A DNA stretch of 64,000 nt from the NCBI GenBank assembly GCA_963741405.1, contig CAVUHX010000042.1, forward strand, positions 62,001-126,000, read 5' to 3'. The notes beneath the pieces were generated by a model. It had not been told where the DNA came from and searched no databases. It was given only the letters and a program-made list of their open reading frames with translations. Source of the DNA: Roseiarcus sp963741405 (GTDB taxonomy: Bacteria > Pseudomonadota > Alphaproteobacteria > Rhizobiales > Beijerinckiaceae). The translations under genes were made by a program, and so were the position numbers. Shown piece after piece: positions 18,478-33,400 of this stretch (its first letter is position 1; every line of letters starts with the position of its first letter).

Positions 18478-19931
18478 CGGGTGCGATCCAAAGTGGTGCA
18501 ATCAGGCGGTGCGGCGTAGTGATTTGTTCGGGCTATTGTCATTGGCTGCAGCGGCACGTTGCCGGGCGAGGGCTTTCCAGTAGGCGTCCCAGTCGCCGTT
18601 GATTCGGTTTATCCGCAAGGCGAGCATATGTTCGGCATGCTCGACGCGCCACCAGGCGCCGGGCCGCTTCAGGCGTTGCTGGGCGACGTAGCGATGGGCG
18701 CTTTCGATCTCGCCGGAGCCGATCGGCAGTCCGTCGGCCAGGGCCTGGTGATAGTTCAACTGGTTGGCGCGAGCGCCAAGATAACGATGGCAGGTTCGCA
18801 CCGGCGCGTGCTGGTCGTCGGCTTCGGGAGGCTCGCAATGTCCGACGAGCGCCCGCAGGACGGCGTCGAGACGCCCGCCTTTGAGCGCCTCCTTCTGCGT
18901 CTCCATCCATGCGCTGCGCGCCGCCGGGTCGGGCGCGATCGCCGCCGAGGCGGCGCCCAGGTATTCGCAGACGTGATAGAAATCAATCAGGTAGCAGCCC
19001 TGATCGCCGAACTGCTGCTCGATTTGGCCGACGATCCAGGGCGCGCCGTCGCCGACCGCGTGAACCCGGGAGGAAGCCGGCGCGAACCGCGCAGGAAAGC
19101 AGCTGGCGCCCGGCCTCTTCGACCCCGCCCTCGATCGAGCCCGCATAAACCGGCGTGCAGTTCCCTTGCGCGTGCGCCAGCGACAGCTTCGCCTCCCGCC
19201 AGGACAGCGTCTTGCCCTTGCGCTTGTCCTTCTCCTCCCTGCTCGGCTCGACGATCGGAACCATGCCGCCGTCCGTCTCGACGACGATCGGCTTGCGAAG
19301 GCCCGGCGCTTCCGGAAACTCCAAATCCCGACGACTGCTTTCATGCATCGCCCGGGCGTGGGCGAACGTGATCCGCTGGATCGTGCTCTCGCCGATCGCC
19401 AAGCCGTAGTGCTCCTCAAGCTTGGCGCGCGCCTGCGCGAAGGGCTGATCGGCGGCGAAGTCGACGATGGCGCGCTGCAGCGGCCGCGAACACCCGAGCG
19501 GGCTCACCTTCGCCCCGAGCACGAATGGACGCACCCGCTGCCTCCCGAACCGATATTGCGGCTCCCGAACCTCTATTTCGCCGAATTTCGTATGCCAGCG
19601 GAGTTTTTTTCGCCTTGGCGATGCATCTGCGGGCGTTGGCGAATCTCCCGCTCCGTCGCCTCGACCCGCCGCTCGGCCCAAGTGCGCAACGCCTCCCGTC
19701 CCAGAAGACGCGTCTCCTCGACCATCCGCTCTTCCGCCGCGTCGGCTTCCGTCAATGCCCCCTCATCGCCTTCGACCGCCAGCACAATCGAAAACACCCG
19801 CTGGCGAAGCTCCGGATGCGCCCGCAACGCCGCCATCAGCCCCTCATCGCTCAAATCCCCGACCGACATCCGTCGCCTCCCGCCAAATCAATCAAACCGA
19901 ACCTACCCTGCATCGGTTTAAATCACACCCG
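18478..19931 (-). mobile_element. ISKra4-family insertion sequence (decayed)
   Basis: About 1.45 kb bounded by imperfect inverted repeats: CGGGTGCGATCCAAA...TGCA at 18478-18500 and its counterpart at 19909-19931 (17 of 23 positions match). It contains one transposase gene on the minus strand with breaks in frame. No clear target duplication was found. The right boundary lies close to two unrelated gene remnants, suggesting that insertion was followed by deletion. Confidence 0.65.
18502..19869 (-). pseudogene. ISKra4-family transposase, frame-disrupted
   Basis: Starts MSVGDLSDEGLMAALRAHPE (19869). The frame leaves register at an A7 run (19604-19610 on the minus strand) and continues in the -1 frame as KKLRWHTKFGEIEVREPQYR. 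It then needs a +1 shift near 19085 to reach SSRVHAVGDGAPWIVGQIE and the C-terminal IGSGEIESAHRYVAQQR stretch characteristic of the family. The A7 junction has the form A AAA AAC and could be a programmed -1 site, but the second break has no such motif, so the copy is probably inactive. Confidence 0.7.
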
Positions 19932-20009
19932 ACCAAACCTGAGAAGGAGGCCGCCGAAGATGAGGAGCCCGAGGCAGACAACAAGAGACGCGACCGCCAA
20001 CGTTAGATC
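19923..20009 (-). pseudogene. Possible C-terminal membrane-protein remnant
   Basis: The minus strand encodes WDLTLAVASLVVCLGLLIFG followed by GLLLRFGRV and a stop, a typical final transmembrane helix with basic cap as in ABC-2 permease C-termini. The frame upstream (towards 20177) is Arg-rich and antisense to the dehydrogenase remnant, so only this helix looks real. Could be coincidence. Confidence 0.35.
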
Positions 20010-20272
20010 CCAAGACGTCCTGGTCTGACCGTCGGGATGTTCAACGAGTTCAACCCCGGGCAGTTCCTGTCGGCCCGGGCGGCCAAGGTCGCCTCCGGAC
20101 CGTACGACCCGCCGTCCTTCACCATCGCGATGGCGCGCAAGGACGTGCGGCTGATGATCGAGGAGGCCGCGCACCACGGCGTCGCGCTCGCGGTGATGCC
20201 AGGCGTCGCGGCGCTCTACGACGCGGCGATCGCGCGCGGCGAGAGCGGTCGCGACACGAGTGCGGCGTTCCG

Positions 20273-20288
<16 letters not shown>
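20007..20288 (+). pseudogene. C-terminal fragment of a 3-hydroxyisobutyrate dehydrogenase-type enzyme
   Basis: About 80-90 residues (MFNEFNPGQFLSARAAKVAS...) matching the end of the helical NAD-binding-domain-2 of beta-hydroxyacid dehydrogenases. In SYDPPSFTIAMARKDVRLMI-like text (here YDPPSFTIAMARKDVRLM) the DVRL stretch, the xxAxYDxAIARGE helix and the short tail are typical. The Rossmann half and catalytic Lys are absent; upstream lies an in-frame stop (20004) and the ISKra4 end. The 3' end overlaps the frameshifted tail of the convergent carboxylase gene. Confidence 0.65.
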
Positions 20289-23656
<3,368 letters not shown>

Positions 23657-23793
23657 CGGGACCCGGTTATCCGATTCTCGTCGGAGAATTCTGCACCCGG
23701 ATCAAGGGCCCCGTCCAATCGGTCGGACGCGACCTCGGCAGGGATACTGGTCGGAAGGAACTTGCCTTGCCTCCCGGCGCTCCGCACCGCGCA

Positions 23794-24270
23794 CTACTTC
23801 CGCGTTGCAGGCTCGCGGGTTGCTGCGGGCGGATTGGCGCCGCCTCCAGGGGCGTCTTGGGTTCGCCAGGAGACGATGACGTAGGCGAGCAGCAGAACAG
23901 CGAGAATGCCCAGCCCGATCTTCATGCGCGAACGGCGAGCGGGGGCGGCCTGGCGGATCGCTGCAGGCGCCGGTGTGCTGAACCCTTTCGCATGCGGCAA
24001 CAGCTCGATCAGACGAGCGGCGATGACCTCGGGAACCAAACCTGTTGTCGAGCTCTTCGGCAGGGAAGCAAGAAGCGAAGTCAGTCGGCCTATCGCCAGC
24101 GGCCTTGGCATATGCGCCAAACTGGCTGCTTCGATCCAAGGATCGACGTCGAGCCGCGCCAATGCGGAAACGACGCTCAACAGCGGGCCATCCCGTTCGT
24201 CGCCGATCGCAGCGAACAAGAAATTGTCGAACTCGCGGCCGAGGAGGGGAGTGAGCGCCGCATGGGTCAT
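23794..24270 (-). CDS. Conserved hypothetical membrane-anchored protein
   Basis: A 158-residue protein starting MTHAALTPLLGREFDNFLFA, with repeated helical text (DGPLLSVVSALARLDVDPWIEAA...LIELLP) and a single C-terminal transmembrane helix (IGLGILAVLLLAYVIVSW). The type is recalled from rhizobial genomes without a known function. The open frame extends upstream to 24570 in low-quality sequence overlapping the transglutaminase gene; the ATG at 24270 has GAGGAA 12 bases ahead and is chosen. It lies between the transglutaminase-like and carboxylase genes on the same strand. Confidence 0.75.
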   Translation of the reverse strand: MTHAALTPLLGREFDNFLFAAIGDERDGPLLSVVSALARLDVDPWIEAASLAHMPRPLAIGRLTSLLASLPKSSTTGLVPEVIAARLIELLPHAKGFSTPAPAAIRQAAPARRSRMKIGLGILAVLLLAYVIVSWRTQDAPGGGANPPAATREPATRK

Positions 24271-24350
24271 GTCGTCAGCCAGTTCCTCGTTTCGCGAGTG
24301 GGCGCCAGGAAAAAGGGCCTCGTATCCGGTCAAACCGAGACGCAATCCGC

Positions 24351-25271
24351 TCAGCCATTCGCTGCTCCGATGCGCGATGATTGTTCCGAAGTCTGACGCC
24401 CTGCAGCGCTTGAGGTCACGAGGACCTCCACCGCCATGCTGTCGAGCGCGTCGGTGTTTCCCCCGTAGGTTCCGGAGACCGGCGCCGCCTGACGAATGTC
24501 GCGCGCGACGGCGACTGGAATAAGGTTCGCGCCACCGACACTGCGGTTCGTCGGATCGAAGCTGATCCATCCCGCCCCCGACACGAAGACTTCGCCCCAG
24601 GCGTGTGTCGATCCGGCGTCCGCCGATCCCCGAAGCGTCTGGTCGGGGTTGAAAAGGTAGCCAGAGACGAGCCTTGCGCCGAACCCCAGATAGCGCGCCG
24701 CTTCGACAAACAGCACAGCGAAGTCGCGGCAGGAGCCCACGCCGCGGTCCAAAGTTTCGATTGGCGACTGTGTGCCCTCATCCTCCCGGCTTTGGTAACG
24801 GATCCATCCCGGCACCCCGGCGCTGAGGTCCTTGAGCAGCGCAAGCGTATCCGTCCGGTCGCCGCTGACGAAGCCCCGCGCCCAAGTCGCCAGCCGACTG
24901 TCCGGGTCGGGATATTGCCTTGCGGTCAACGAGCCAAGGTCCGTCCATTCGTCGTCGGAATAGCGAAAGGGATAGACGATCGCAGAAGCTGCGATGTTGA
25001 AGATCGGCCACGCCGTCGCCTCGAGGCGCAGCTCCACCAGGCTGTCGATGACGAGATTGTCGCTCGCGCCCTGGAAGACTGCGGTGGCGACGGCGTTGCC
25101 GAAGACGTCATGCGCCCATGTGACCTGCGCCGCCGGAGACACCGTCACGACGCATGAGATCACTTGGAGATCGCGGCTCTCGCGCGGGCAGAGCATCAGC
25201 CGGTGCGGCCACAGATCGACCGACCGCCGATATCGATAAGCGGTGCGATGACGGATCGTGAGTGGAATCAT
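24351..25271 (-). CDS. Transglutaminase-like family protein
   Basis: Cysteine-protease-fold protein of 306 residues. N-terminal bacterial transglutaminase-like domain (IRHRTAYRYRRSVDLWPHRL), then the core with catalytic Cys in GVGSCRDFAVL (about 178), His in STHAWGEVF (about 222) and Asp in FDPTN (about 240), so the triad is intact. Such proteins occur with circularly permuted ATP-grasp/alpha-E partners in a probable peptide-modification cluster, but those partners are not present here. Function remains unknown. Confidence 0.82.
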   Translation of the reverse strand: MIPLTIRHRTAYRYRRSVDLWPHRLMLCPRESRDLQVISCVVTVSPAAQVTWAHDVFGNAVATAVFQGASDNLVIDSLVELRLEATAWPIFNIAASAIVYPFRYSDDEWTDLGSLTARQYPDPDSRLATWARGFVSGDRTDTLALLKDLSAGVPGWIRYQSREDEGTQSPIETLDRGVGSCRDFAVLFVEAARYLGFGARLVSGYLFNPDQTLRGSADAGSTHAWGEVFVSGAGWISFDPTNRSVGGANLIPVAVARDIRQAAPVSGTYGGNTDALDSMAVEVLVTSSAAGRQTSEQSSRIGAANG

Positions 25272-25667
25272 CTGCCGATCCTCGCGTCCCGCGCGCTCGC
25301 GTCGTCAAAGCGAGTCTCCGGGTCGAACCAGAGCTCGAGAAGGCCCGAGAGCGTTCCTCATTCGCGCTGACCGACGACGAGACGCCATGAGATAGATAGT
25401 GCAGATGTTTTGGAATATTAGCTACCGAAAAGGATTCATCTTCGAAACCTGGTCAGATTCGCCGTGCTGATCGGCGAGAAACCTCGCCTTTCGGCCCTTA
25501 TTTTTTAAGTTATTCATGCCTATATGTTTTTAATATCTCGCGGGAATTGCGTGGGGTCGCGCCCTCGATTTCCCGACAGAGATGTTTCTCGTCACGCGAG
25601 GACGAGGTCGCCTTCGCGAATCGAAGCCGATCGCCAAGCGAGCTTCGGCGCGCACGAAAGCACAGTC
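25272..25667. other. AT-rich intergenic region
   Basis: About 400 bases between divergent genes. The part from 25380 to 25540 is clearly more AT-rich than its surroundings and includes TTATTTTTTAAGTTATTCATG, suited to promoter function. A hairpin at 25473-25488 is annotated separately. No protein or tRNA signature found. Confidence 0.45.
25473..25507 (+). terminator. Hairpin with downstream T-rich tract
   Basis: GGCGAG (25473-25478), loop AAAC, CTCGCC (25483-25488), followed after a few bases by TTATTTTTTAA. Resembles an intrinsic terminator on the plus strand, yet no plus-strand gene ends nearby, so it might belong to a small untranslated RNA. Confidence 0.45.
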
Positions 25668-26015
25668 ATGCGATATCTCGGTCGAATTTCGGGTAACGGC
25701 AATCTGAGGAGCGGCGGCGAGACGCTCGCGCGGGCCTCCTATGATATTGAGGGCTTTGCCGGACCGCGCGGCGGCGTGATGAGCTCCGGCGAGCTTAGCC
25801 TGGCGTCTTCCGACCTCGAGGCCGTCTTCGGCCAGGCCGGAATTCAGCTCCTCACCGATGACGGCCGCCTCCTCGATTTGAGATTCTCTGAAAAAGCCCT
25901 CGGTCCGGCAGCCGACGTTGCCCATGTCGATGTGACCGGAGATTTGCCCGCTTCTCCGGCGGAATGGCGCACCGGAGCGAGGAGCGTGCCGGCCCGGCAA
26001 GTTGACCCCCGATAA
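25668..26015 (+). CDS. Hypothetical protein
   Basis: 115 residues starting MRYLGRISGNGNLRSGGETL. It contains a glycine-rich strand pattern (YDIEGFAGPRGGVMSSGELSL) and ends in a polar tail. I recognise the general pattern as a conserved proteobacterial hypothetical but know no function. The open frame extends upstream to 25524 through AT-rich, unlikely coding sequence, so the ATG at 25668 is preferred. It converges on groEL across a strong hairpin. Confidence 0.6.
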   Translation: MRYLGRISGNGNLRSGGETLARASYDIEGFAGPRGGVMSSGELSLASSDLEAVFGQAGIQLLTDDGRLLDLRFSEKALGPAADVAHVDVTGDLPASPAEWRTGARSVPARQVDPR

Positions 26016-26052
26016 TCGGGCCTCGCCCGCTGCATGATGCAACCTGAAAGCC

Positions 26053-26081
26053 GAAGGGACGGGCGCAACCCCCGTCCCTTC
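26053..26081. terminator. Bidirectional terminator between hypothetical gene and groEL
   Basis: Perfect 11-base-pair stem GAAGGGACGGG (26053-26063) / CCCGTCCCTTC (26071-26081) with a 7-base loop, located between two convergent genes. Confidence 0.75.
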
Positions 26082-26145
26082 GCTTGGCGTCGCGCTTCAG
26101 ATCGGCGGCAGGATCCCTTGCGATCCTGCGCTCGAGCTCAGCCGA

Positions 26146-27789
<1,644 letters not shown>

Positions 27790-27830
27790 GGTCTTGAATT
27801 CCTTGTGTTGAGACGAGGGCGGTTGCGGCG

Positions 27831-28148
27831 TCAGGCCGCTTTCTTCTTCGCTGCTCCGGCGTCTTCGATCACGCCCATGACGTCAAATTCCTTCATGATC
27901 AGGAGTTCCTGGCCGTCGATCTTGACCTCGGTGCCGCTCCACTTGCCGAACAGGATCTTGTCGCCGATCTTCAGGTCGATCGGGATGAGCTTGCCGGCCT
28001 CGTCGCGGCCGCCGGGCCCGACGGCGATGATTTCGCCCTCCTGCGGCTTCTCCTTGACGGTGTCGGGAATGATGATCCCGCCTTTGGTCTTCTCCTCGCC
28101 CTCCATGCGGCGGACGACGACGCGGTCGTGTAACGGACGAAATTTCAT
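27831..28148 (-). CDS. groES: Co-chaperonin GroES (10 kDa)
   Basis: Lid subunit for GroEL, 105 residues. Seen: KFRPLHDRVVVRR start, the mobile loop (EGEEKTKGGIIIPDT), GPGGRDEAGK, and GDKILFGKWSGTEV. The C-terminus is slightly extended with KKKAA. First gene of the operon. Confidence 0.96.
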   Translation of the reverse strand: MKFRPLHDRVVVRRMEGEEKTKGGIIIPDTVKEKPQEGEIIAVGPGGRDEAGKLIPIDLKIGDKILFGKWSGTEVKIDGQELLIMKEFDVMGVIEDAGAAKKKAA

Positions 28149-28240
28149 CGGATTCGCTTTCAGTCGACGTGCCCGACCGGCTCACGGGCGATTGCCCTGG
28201 CTCTCGGCGGCAGTCCAACGCGGGCCTTATATGGCGATCT

Positions 28241-28267
28241 TTGGCACTCGTTGCAAGAGAGTGCTAA
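28241..28267 (-). promoter_or_regulatory. CIRCE operator (HrcA site)
   Basis: TTGGCACTC, 9-base spacer, GAGTGCTAA: the CIRCE consensus is TTAGCACTC-N9-GAGTGCTAA, so only one base departs. It lies about 95 bases upstream of the groES start, where HrcA represses groESL in the absence of heat stress. Confidence 0.93.
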
Positions 28268-28292
28268 CAGTTTGGCGGCCTCCGAGCGCTCG

Positions 28293-28415
28293 CGAATGGC
28301 GATCTCGCCGCGATTGGCGATGAGTAACTTGCGGAAGGCTGAGCGCGGCATCGGGACCCGGTCGTCAGATTTTCGTCGGAGAATCCTGCACCCGGGTCAA
28401 GGGCGCCGTCCAATC
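28293..28415 (-). repeat. Duplicated start and leader of the acyl-CoA carboxylase gene
   Basis: A 123-base copy, about 90 % identical to 23598-23720 and in the same orientation, placed immediately upstream of CIRCE. It begins with the leader (TTGACC in place of TTGATC), includes the ATG (28349-28351) and codes for MPRSAFRKLLIANRGEIAI before homology stops. The following codons run into the groES leader and do not continue a carboxylase, so the copy is not a gene. It may add a promoter ahead of groESL. Confidence 0.82.
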
Positions 28416-28554
28416 CGCGGAAGGCGGAGTTTCGGCGCGGATTGGCGCTCAAGGCCGCGCAGGGCGGCGAGCGCTCGCGGGCGACCTATCGGGAGGCGCG
28501 GAGCAAGGATACTGTGAGCTCGCCGCACTCCAGCCCGGCGAAAGTTCACAGTCC

Positions 28555-29937
28555 ATGAGCCACGCTGAGATGATCGACGCTCGGGGCCTTTCTCTCTCGG
28601 CGCCCAACGCCGCAGCAGTTGAGCGTTTCGAGGCCCTGATCAACGACCTCTACTATTACCGCTTGGGCGTGCAGGATCGCCTGGACGGGTTACTGCAGGA
28701 GTTTCCGGAGTTCGTTCTTGCGTATGTCCTCAAGGGCTACTCTCTCATGATCGAAGGCACGCTCGACGCCCAGCCCAAGGCGCGGGGGCAGCTTATGCAG
28801 GCGGAGGCTCTTCCCGCCAATCCCCGGGAGCGTCTGCACCAGGAAGCCTTGCGCGCCTGGATTGCGCACGATTCATCTGCGCGTGCGGCGGCCTGGGAGC
28901 AAATCCTGGTCGAGTGGCCGTTGGATTTGCTGGCTTTCCGTCAATACACAGGCACGCTGTTCTGGGCCGGCGACAAGCGACATCAAGCCGAGGTGAGCGC
29001 TGGCGTCGCCACCCATTGGGGACCCCAGACGCCGGGTTATGGGCATTTTCTTTCGGCGCATTCCTTCGCGATGGAGGAGGTCGGCCACTACGCAGTCGCC
29101 GAGCGCTGCGCACGCGACGCTCTGGCCTTGCAACCGCAGGACCTCTGGGCCCTGCATGGGTTGGCCCATGTGCTCGAGATGCAAGGCCGTGTCGGAGAGG
29201 GCGTCGAGCTGCTCGAAGACGCGGCGCGATTTCTCAAAGACTACAACCTCTTTCGCGGCCACCTGTGGTGGCATTTGGCCTTGTTCATGATTTCGCAGTC
29301 CCGTTTCGACGAGGCTCTCGATCTGTTTGACCGCGAGGTTTATCCGCAGTCGTCTACCTTTTACCTGGACGTTCAGAATGGCGCCTCGCTGCTGGCCCGC
29401 CTGGAATTCCAGGGGATCGACGTGGGCTTGGCGCGTTGGGAGCGCCTGGCGCAGGCCTCGTTGCTCAGCGCGACGCAAAGCACGATATGGTTCACGTCCA
29501 TGCATCACGTCATGGCGCTGACGCGCAGCGGGCGGATGTCGGCCGTCCACTCGACATTCGATTACTTGAGGTCTGCGGGAGCGGGCTCGGCACAGGCGGC
29601 GCTCGCGCACGACTTGGCCCAGGCCGCAGCGGCCTTTTATCAGGATAGGCCGCGCGAAGCGCTCGATCGGATGCTCGCCTTGCGCCACCGCCACGGCGAG
29701 CTCGGCGCCAGCCACGCCCAGCAAGACGTCTATGACCAGATCATGGTCATGGCGGCCTTGCGGATCGGCGATTTTCCTCGCGTCCGGCAATTGCTCAAGG
29801 CGCGCCTGACAACGCGCATCTGGGACGAAGCGTCGTGGCGGGCGTACGAAAGCCGCTCGCGTTTCATCGACGAGACTCACGACGCCGCGGCGGTGCGCGC
29901 CGCGTTGCGCTGGGACGCCAACGAGCCGCGAACGTGA
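28555..29937 (+). CDS. TPR protein, StaR/TTC38-like family
   Basis: 460 residues of helical repeats without signal or membrane segment. Typical stretches are FPEFVLAYVLKGYSLMIEG near residue 50, GHFLSAHSFAMEEVGHYAVA (about 165) and LWALHGLAHVLEMQGRVGEG (about 200), with HLWWHLALF following. These match the widely distributed StaR-like/tetratricopeptide 38 family of unknown biochemical role. The start is ATG at 28555 just after AAAGTTCACAGTCC, with no strong ribosome site. Divergent from groESL. Confidence 0.75.
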   Translation: MSHAEMIDARGLSLSAPNAAAVERFEALINDLYYYRLGVQDRLDGLLQEFPEFVLAYVLKGYSLMIEGTLDAQPKARGQLMQAEALPANPRERLHQEALRAWIAHDSSARAAAWEQILVEWPLDLLAFRQYTGTLFWAGDKRHQAEVSAGVATHWGPQTPGYGHFLSAHSFAMEEVGHYAVAERCARDALALQPQDLWALHGLAHVLEMQGRVGEGVELLEDAARFLKDYNLFRGHLWWHLALFMISQSRFDEALDLFDREVYPQSSTFYLDVQNGASLLARLEFQGIDVGLARWERLAQASLLSATQSTIWFTSMHHVMALTRSGRMSAVHSTFDYLRSAGAGSAQAALAHDLAQAAAAFYQDRPREALDRMLALRHRHGELGASHAQQDVYDQIMVMAALRIGDFPRVRQLLKARLTTRIWDEASWRAYESRSRFIDETHDAAAVRAALRWDANEPRT

Positions 29938-30132
29938 GCGTCCTGACAAGAAACGCCGCACTTGAGCCGTATTTTCGACATAGCAGGCGAAGCTATCGAT
30001 ATGGAACTGGGCCCTTTCGAATGGCCGGACAGCGGTGGACTTCGACCGGCAGGCGACAACAGAGCATGTCGAGGCTTCCGGTTTAGATCCGGAGCGCGCC
30101 GATTGAAGCATAATCGAAGCCAGGGAGGTCGA

Positions 30133-30348
30133 GATGGGCGCAAATTCATCGACTGCCGTGACATGCCAAGCGACTTGAAATGTTCGGTGGCGATTTCCGC
30201 CGATACCGAGGCGGAACTTCTGGAAGCGGCGGTCCAGCATGCCGTGGCGGTGCACGGCCACAAGGACTCCGCCCAATTGCGTGCGCAAATCAAGGGCGCT
30301 TTCAAGGAGGGAACGCCGCCCGTGCAGCCGCCGAGCCACGCGACCTGA
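30133..30348 (+). pseudogene. DUF1059-like small protein, frameshifted at its start
   Basis: The frame from about 30138 reads GRKFIDCRDMPSDLKCSVAI then SADTEAELLEAAVQHAVAVHGH...LRAQIKGAF, a DUF1059 pattern (FxCRD...CxxxIxAxTEEEL...HAxxVHG). A good ribosome site AGGGAGG precedes an ATG at 30133, but that ATG is in another frame giving a 14-residue dead end. Restoring one base after ATGGGC would give MGRKFIDC, the expected N-terminus. An internal ATG at 30163 could still produce 61 residues without the first Cys. Function of DUF1059 is unknown. Confidence 0.65.
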
Positions 30349-30437
30349 GCGACATGCGCGTTCGCTCGCCGCATTGACATCATCGAGCCGCAATCGGCAG
30401 GCTCACCTCGCCGGCAAGGCCGACGGAGGGCAAAGCG

Positions 30438-33400
30438 TTGCGCTGTGAGGCCTGCGAATTCGAGAACCGAGAGGGACGCAAATTCTGCGCCTCATGCGGC
30501 TTCGCCTTGCCTGTGGTTTGTCCGGAATGCGGCTCCGCCAACCAGGCGAGCGACCGCTATTGCGGCGGCTGCGGTCGGCCCCTCGCCGACGCCGGCGGCC
30601 CGCCGTCCGAACCGGGCCGCAGCGCCAGCCCCGCGGGGGACCGTCGTCCGGTCACCGTCCTGTTCTGCGATCTGGTCGGGTATACGCGCCTATCGTCGCA
30701 GCTGGATCCGGAAGACGTGCACGCGTTGCTGGAGCGTTTCTTCACCCTGGTCGACGCCATCGTCGACCGGTTCGGAGGAACGATCGACAAGCACATCGGC
30801 GACGCGGCCATGGCTCTGTTCGGCGCGCCGGTCGCCCACGGCAATGACGCCGAACGCGCGGTGCGCGCCGCACTGGAGATTCAGGCCTCCCTTCCGGGGT
30901 TGAACTCGGGTTCGGCGACTCCGCTTGCGGCGCACATCGGCGTCGCCATGGGCGAAGTCGTCGCAAGCTCGGTCGGCGGCGAGCGCCACCGCGGCTACAC
31001 GGTCACCGGAGAGGCGGCCAATCTCGCCGCCCGGCTTCTCGCACGCGCCACCTCCGGGGAGACGTTGGTTTCCGACGCGGTCTACCGGGCGACCGCCCAT
31101 GTGGTCGCTTATGTGCCCGTGGGCGCCATGACGCTGAAAGGGCTCGCTCGTCCCGTCGAGGTCTGGCGCCCGAGCGGAACGAAGCTCGCGACCGCCGACG
31201 TTCGCGGGCTCGTCGGCCGGCGTTCGGAGGTGGCTCAGTTCCGCGCGGTCCTCGACGCCTGCGTCGCAGGAGCCTCCGGCGCCGTCATCCTCATTCGCGG
31301 CGAGGCCGGGATCGGCAAGACCCGGTTGATGGACGAGTTGCAATCCACTGCGGTGGCCTCGGGGATGGCGACCCATCCTGGCTTTGTTCTCGATTTCGGG
31401 ACGGAGCGGGGCCACGGGGCCGTCCGGACGGTGATCGGGGGGCTCATCGGTCTCGGAGCCGGCGGCTCCTCGGACGCCGTCGAGAGCACAATCGACAAGA
31501 CTTTGCGGGACTTCGGGCTGCAGCAGGACGACGCGCTCTATCTTCGCGATCTGCTCGAGGTCCCGCAGCCCGAGTCGAACTCGCGCCATTTATGGCGCGA
31601 TGGATGCGGCGGCCCGGACGCAGGGCAAGGAGCGCGTCGTCGCCGAGCTGGTGAAGGCGTCGGCGGAGCGTCAGCCGCTTCTCATCGCGGTGGAGGACAT
31701 CCATTGGGCCGAAGCCGAGACGCTCAGCCTGCTTGCCGCCATCACCCGGGCCGCCGCGGCGAGCCGGAGCGTGCTGGCGATGACGACCCGGGTCGAGGGC
31801 GATCCTCTGGACGCCCAATGGCGAGGGCTCGCCGGCGGCGCCTCCCTGATCACCATTGATCTTTCGCCGCTCTCCGCCGCGGACGCCTTGTCGATCGCGC
31901 GGCGTTTCATCGACGCCGACAGTTTCGCGACGCAATGCGTCGAACGGGCGGGCGGCAATCCGCTGTTTCTCGAGCAATTGCTCAGAAGCGCCGAGGACCT
32001 CACCGACGGCCGGCTTCCGAGCTCGATTCAAAATGTCGTTCTCGCCCGCACCGACCTCCTGTCCGTGGCGGACCGGCGCGCCATCCAGGCGGCCTCGGTC
32101 CTCGGCCAGCGATTCAGTCTGCCCCATCTGCGCGCGTTGCTGCGGGAGCCGGGCTACGTCTGCGACACGTTGGTGCGAAACGTCCTTGTGCGGCCCGTCC
32201 GGGACGGCCTCCAGTTCGCTCATGCGCTGGTGCGGGACGGCGTCTATGGCTCGCTCACCCATGCGCGGCGGCGGGAGCTGCACAAGGCCGCGGCCGCGAT
32301 CTTCGTCGATGATCCGGTGTTGCGCGCGGAACATCTCGACCGCGCCGGAGACGCCGCGGCGCCGAGAGCCTATCTCGACGCGTCCAGGGCGCAGGCGGGC
32401 CTCTTCCGGCCCGATCAGGCGGTCGCTCTCGCGACGCGGGGTCTCGCCCTCGCCGTCGAGAACCGCGACGTCGTCGACCTCGCCCTGCATCTCGGCGACC
32501 TTCATGTGGACGCGGGACGGGGGGTGGAATTGCTCGCGGCCTATTGCCGCGCGCTCTCGGCAAGCGGCGCGGATGCGGACCGTCGCCGGGCGCTGCTCGG
32601 CTGCGCCGCCGCCAACCGCCTCACCGCCCGGTTGGACGACGCCTTTTCAGCGCTGGCCGAGGCCGAAACCATGGCGGTCGCCGGCCGCGACGATCACGCG
32701 CTGGCCGAGCTTCACTATCTCCGCGGCAACCTCCATTTCGCTCGCGGCGAGGTGTCCGCCTGCCGCGCCGAGCACGAACGCGCGCTCGGCGCCGCCCGGC
32801 GGATCGACTCGCCGGAATGGCAGGCCCGGGCGCTCAGCGGACTGGCCGACGCGAAATACATGGACTGCCGGATGGCCACCGCGTTGCGCCATTTCACCGA
32901 CTGCGTCGCGCTCTGCGAGGCGCACGGCCTGCCGCGCATCGCGGCGGCCAACAGCGTGATGATGGGACATTGCCGGATCTATACCTGTGCGATCGATCAG
33001 GCGCTCGACGACATGCGCAAGGGGCTCGAGATCGCGGTCAGGATCGGCAACCGTCACGCGCAGATGTTCGCCACGCATTCGCTCGGCATGTGCCTGACGG
33101 TCGCCGGCCGCTACGCGGAAGCCGAAGAATTCCAGTCGAACGCGCTGGAGCAGGCGCGTGCGGTGAACGCGCGGCGCTACGAGGCCATGATTCTCGCCCA
33201 ATGCGCGGAGGTCGCCTTGTCGCAGGGCCGCAGGGATAAGGCCCTGGCGCTGGCGCGCGCGGGCTGGGAGATCGCCGAGCAGACCGGGCCCGGCTTCGTG
33301 GGTCCGCTGATTCACGGTCTGCTCGCGTTGACGGAGGACACGCGCGAGGGACAAGGAGCGGCGTTGGCCGCCGGAGAGGCGCTGCTCGCGAAGGGCGCCG

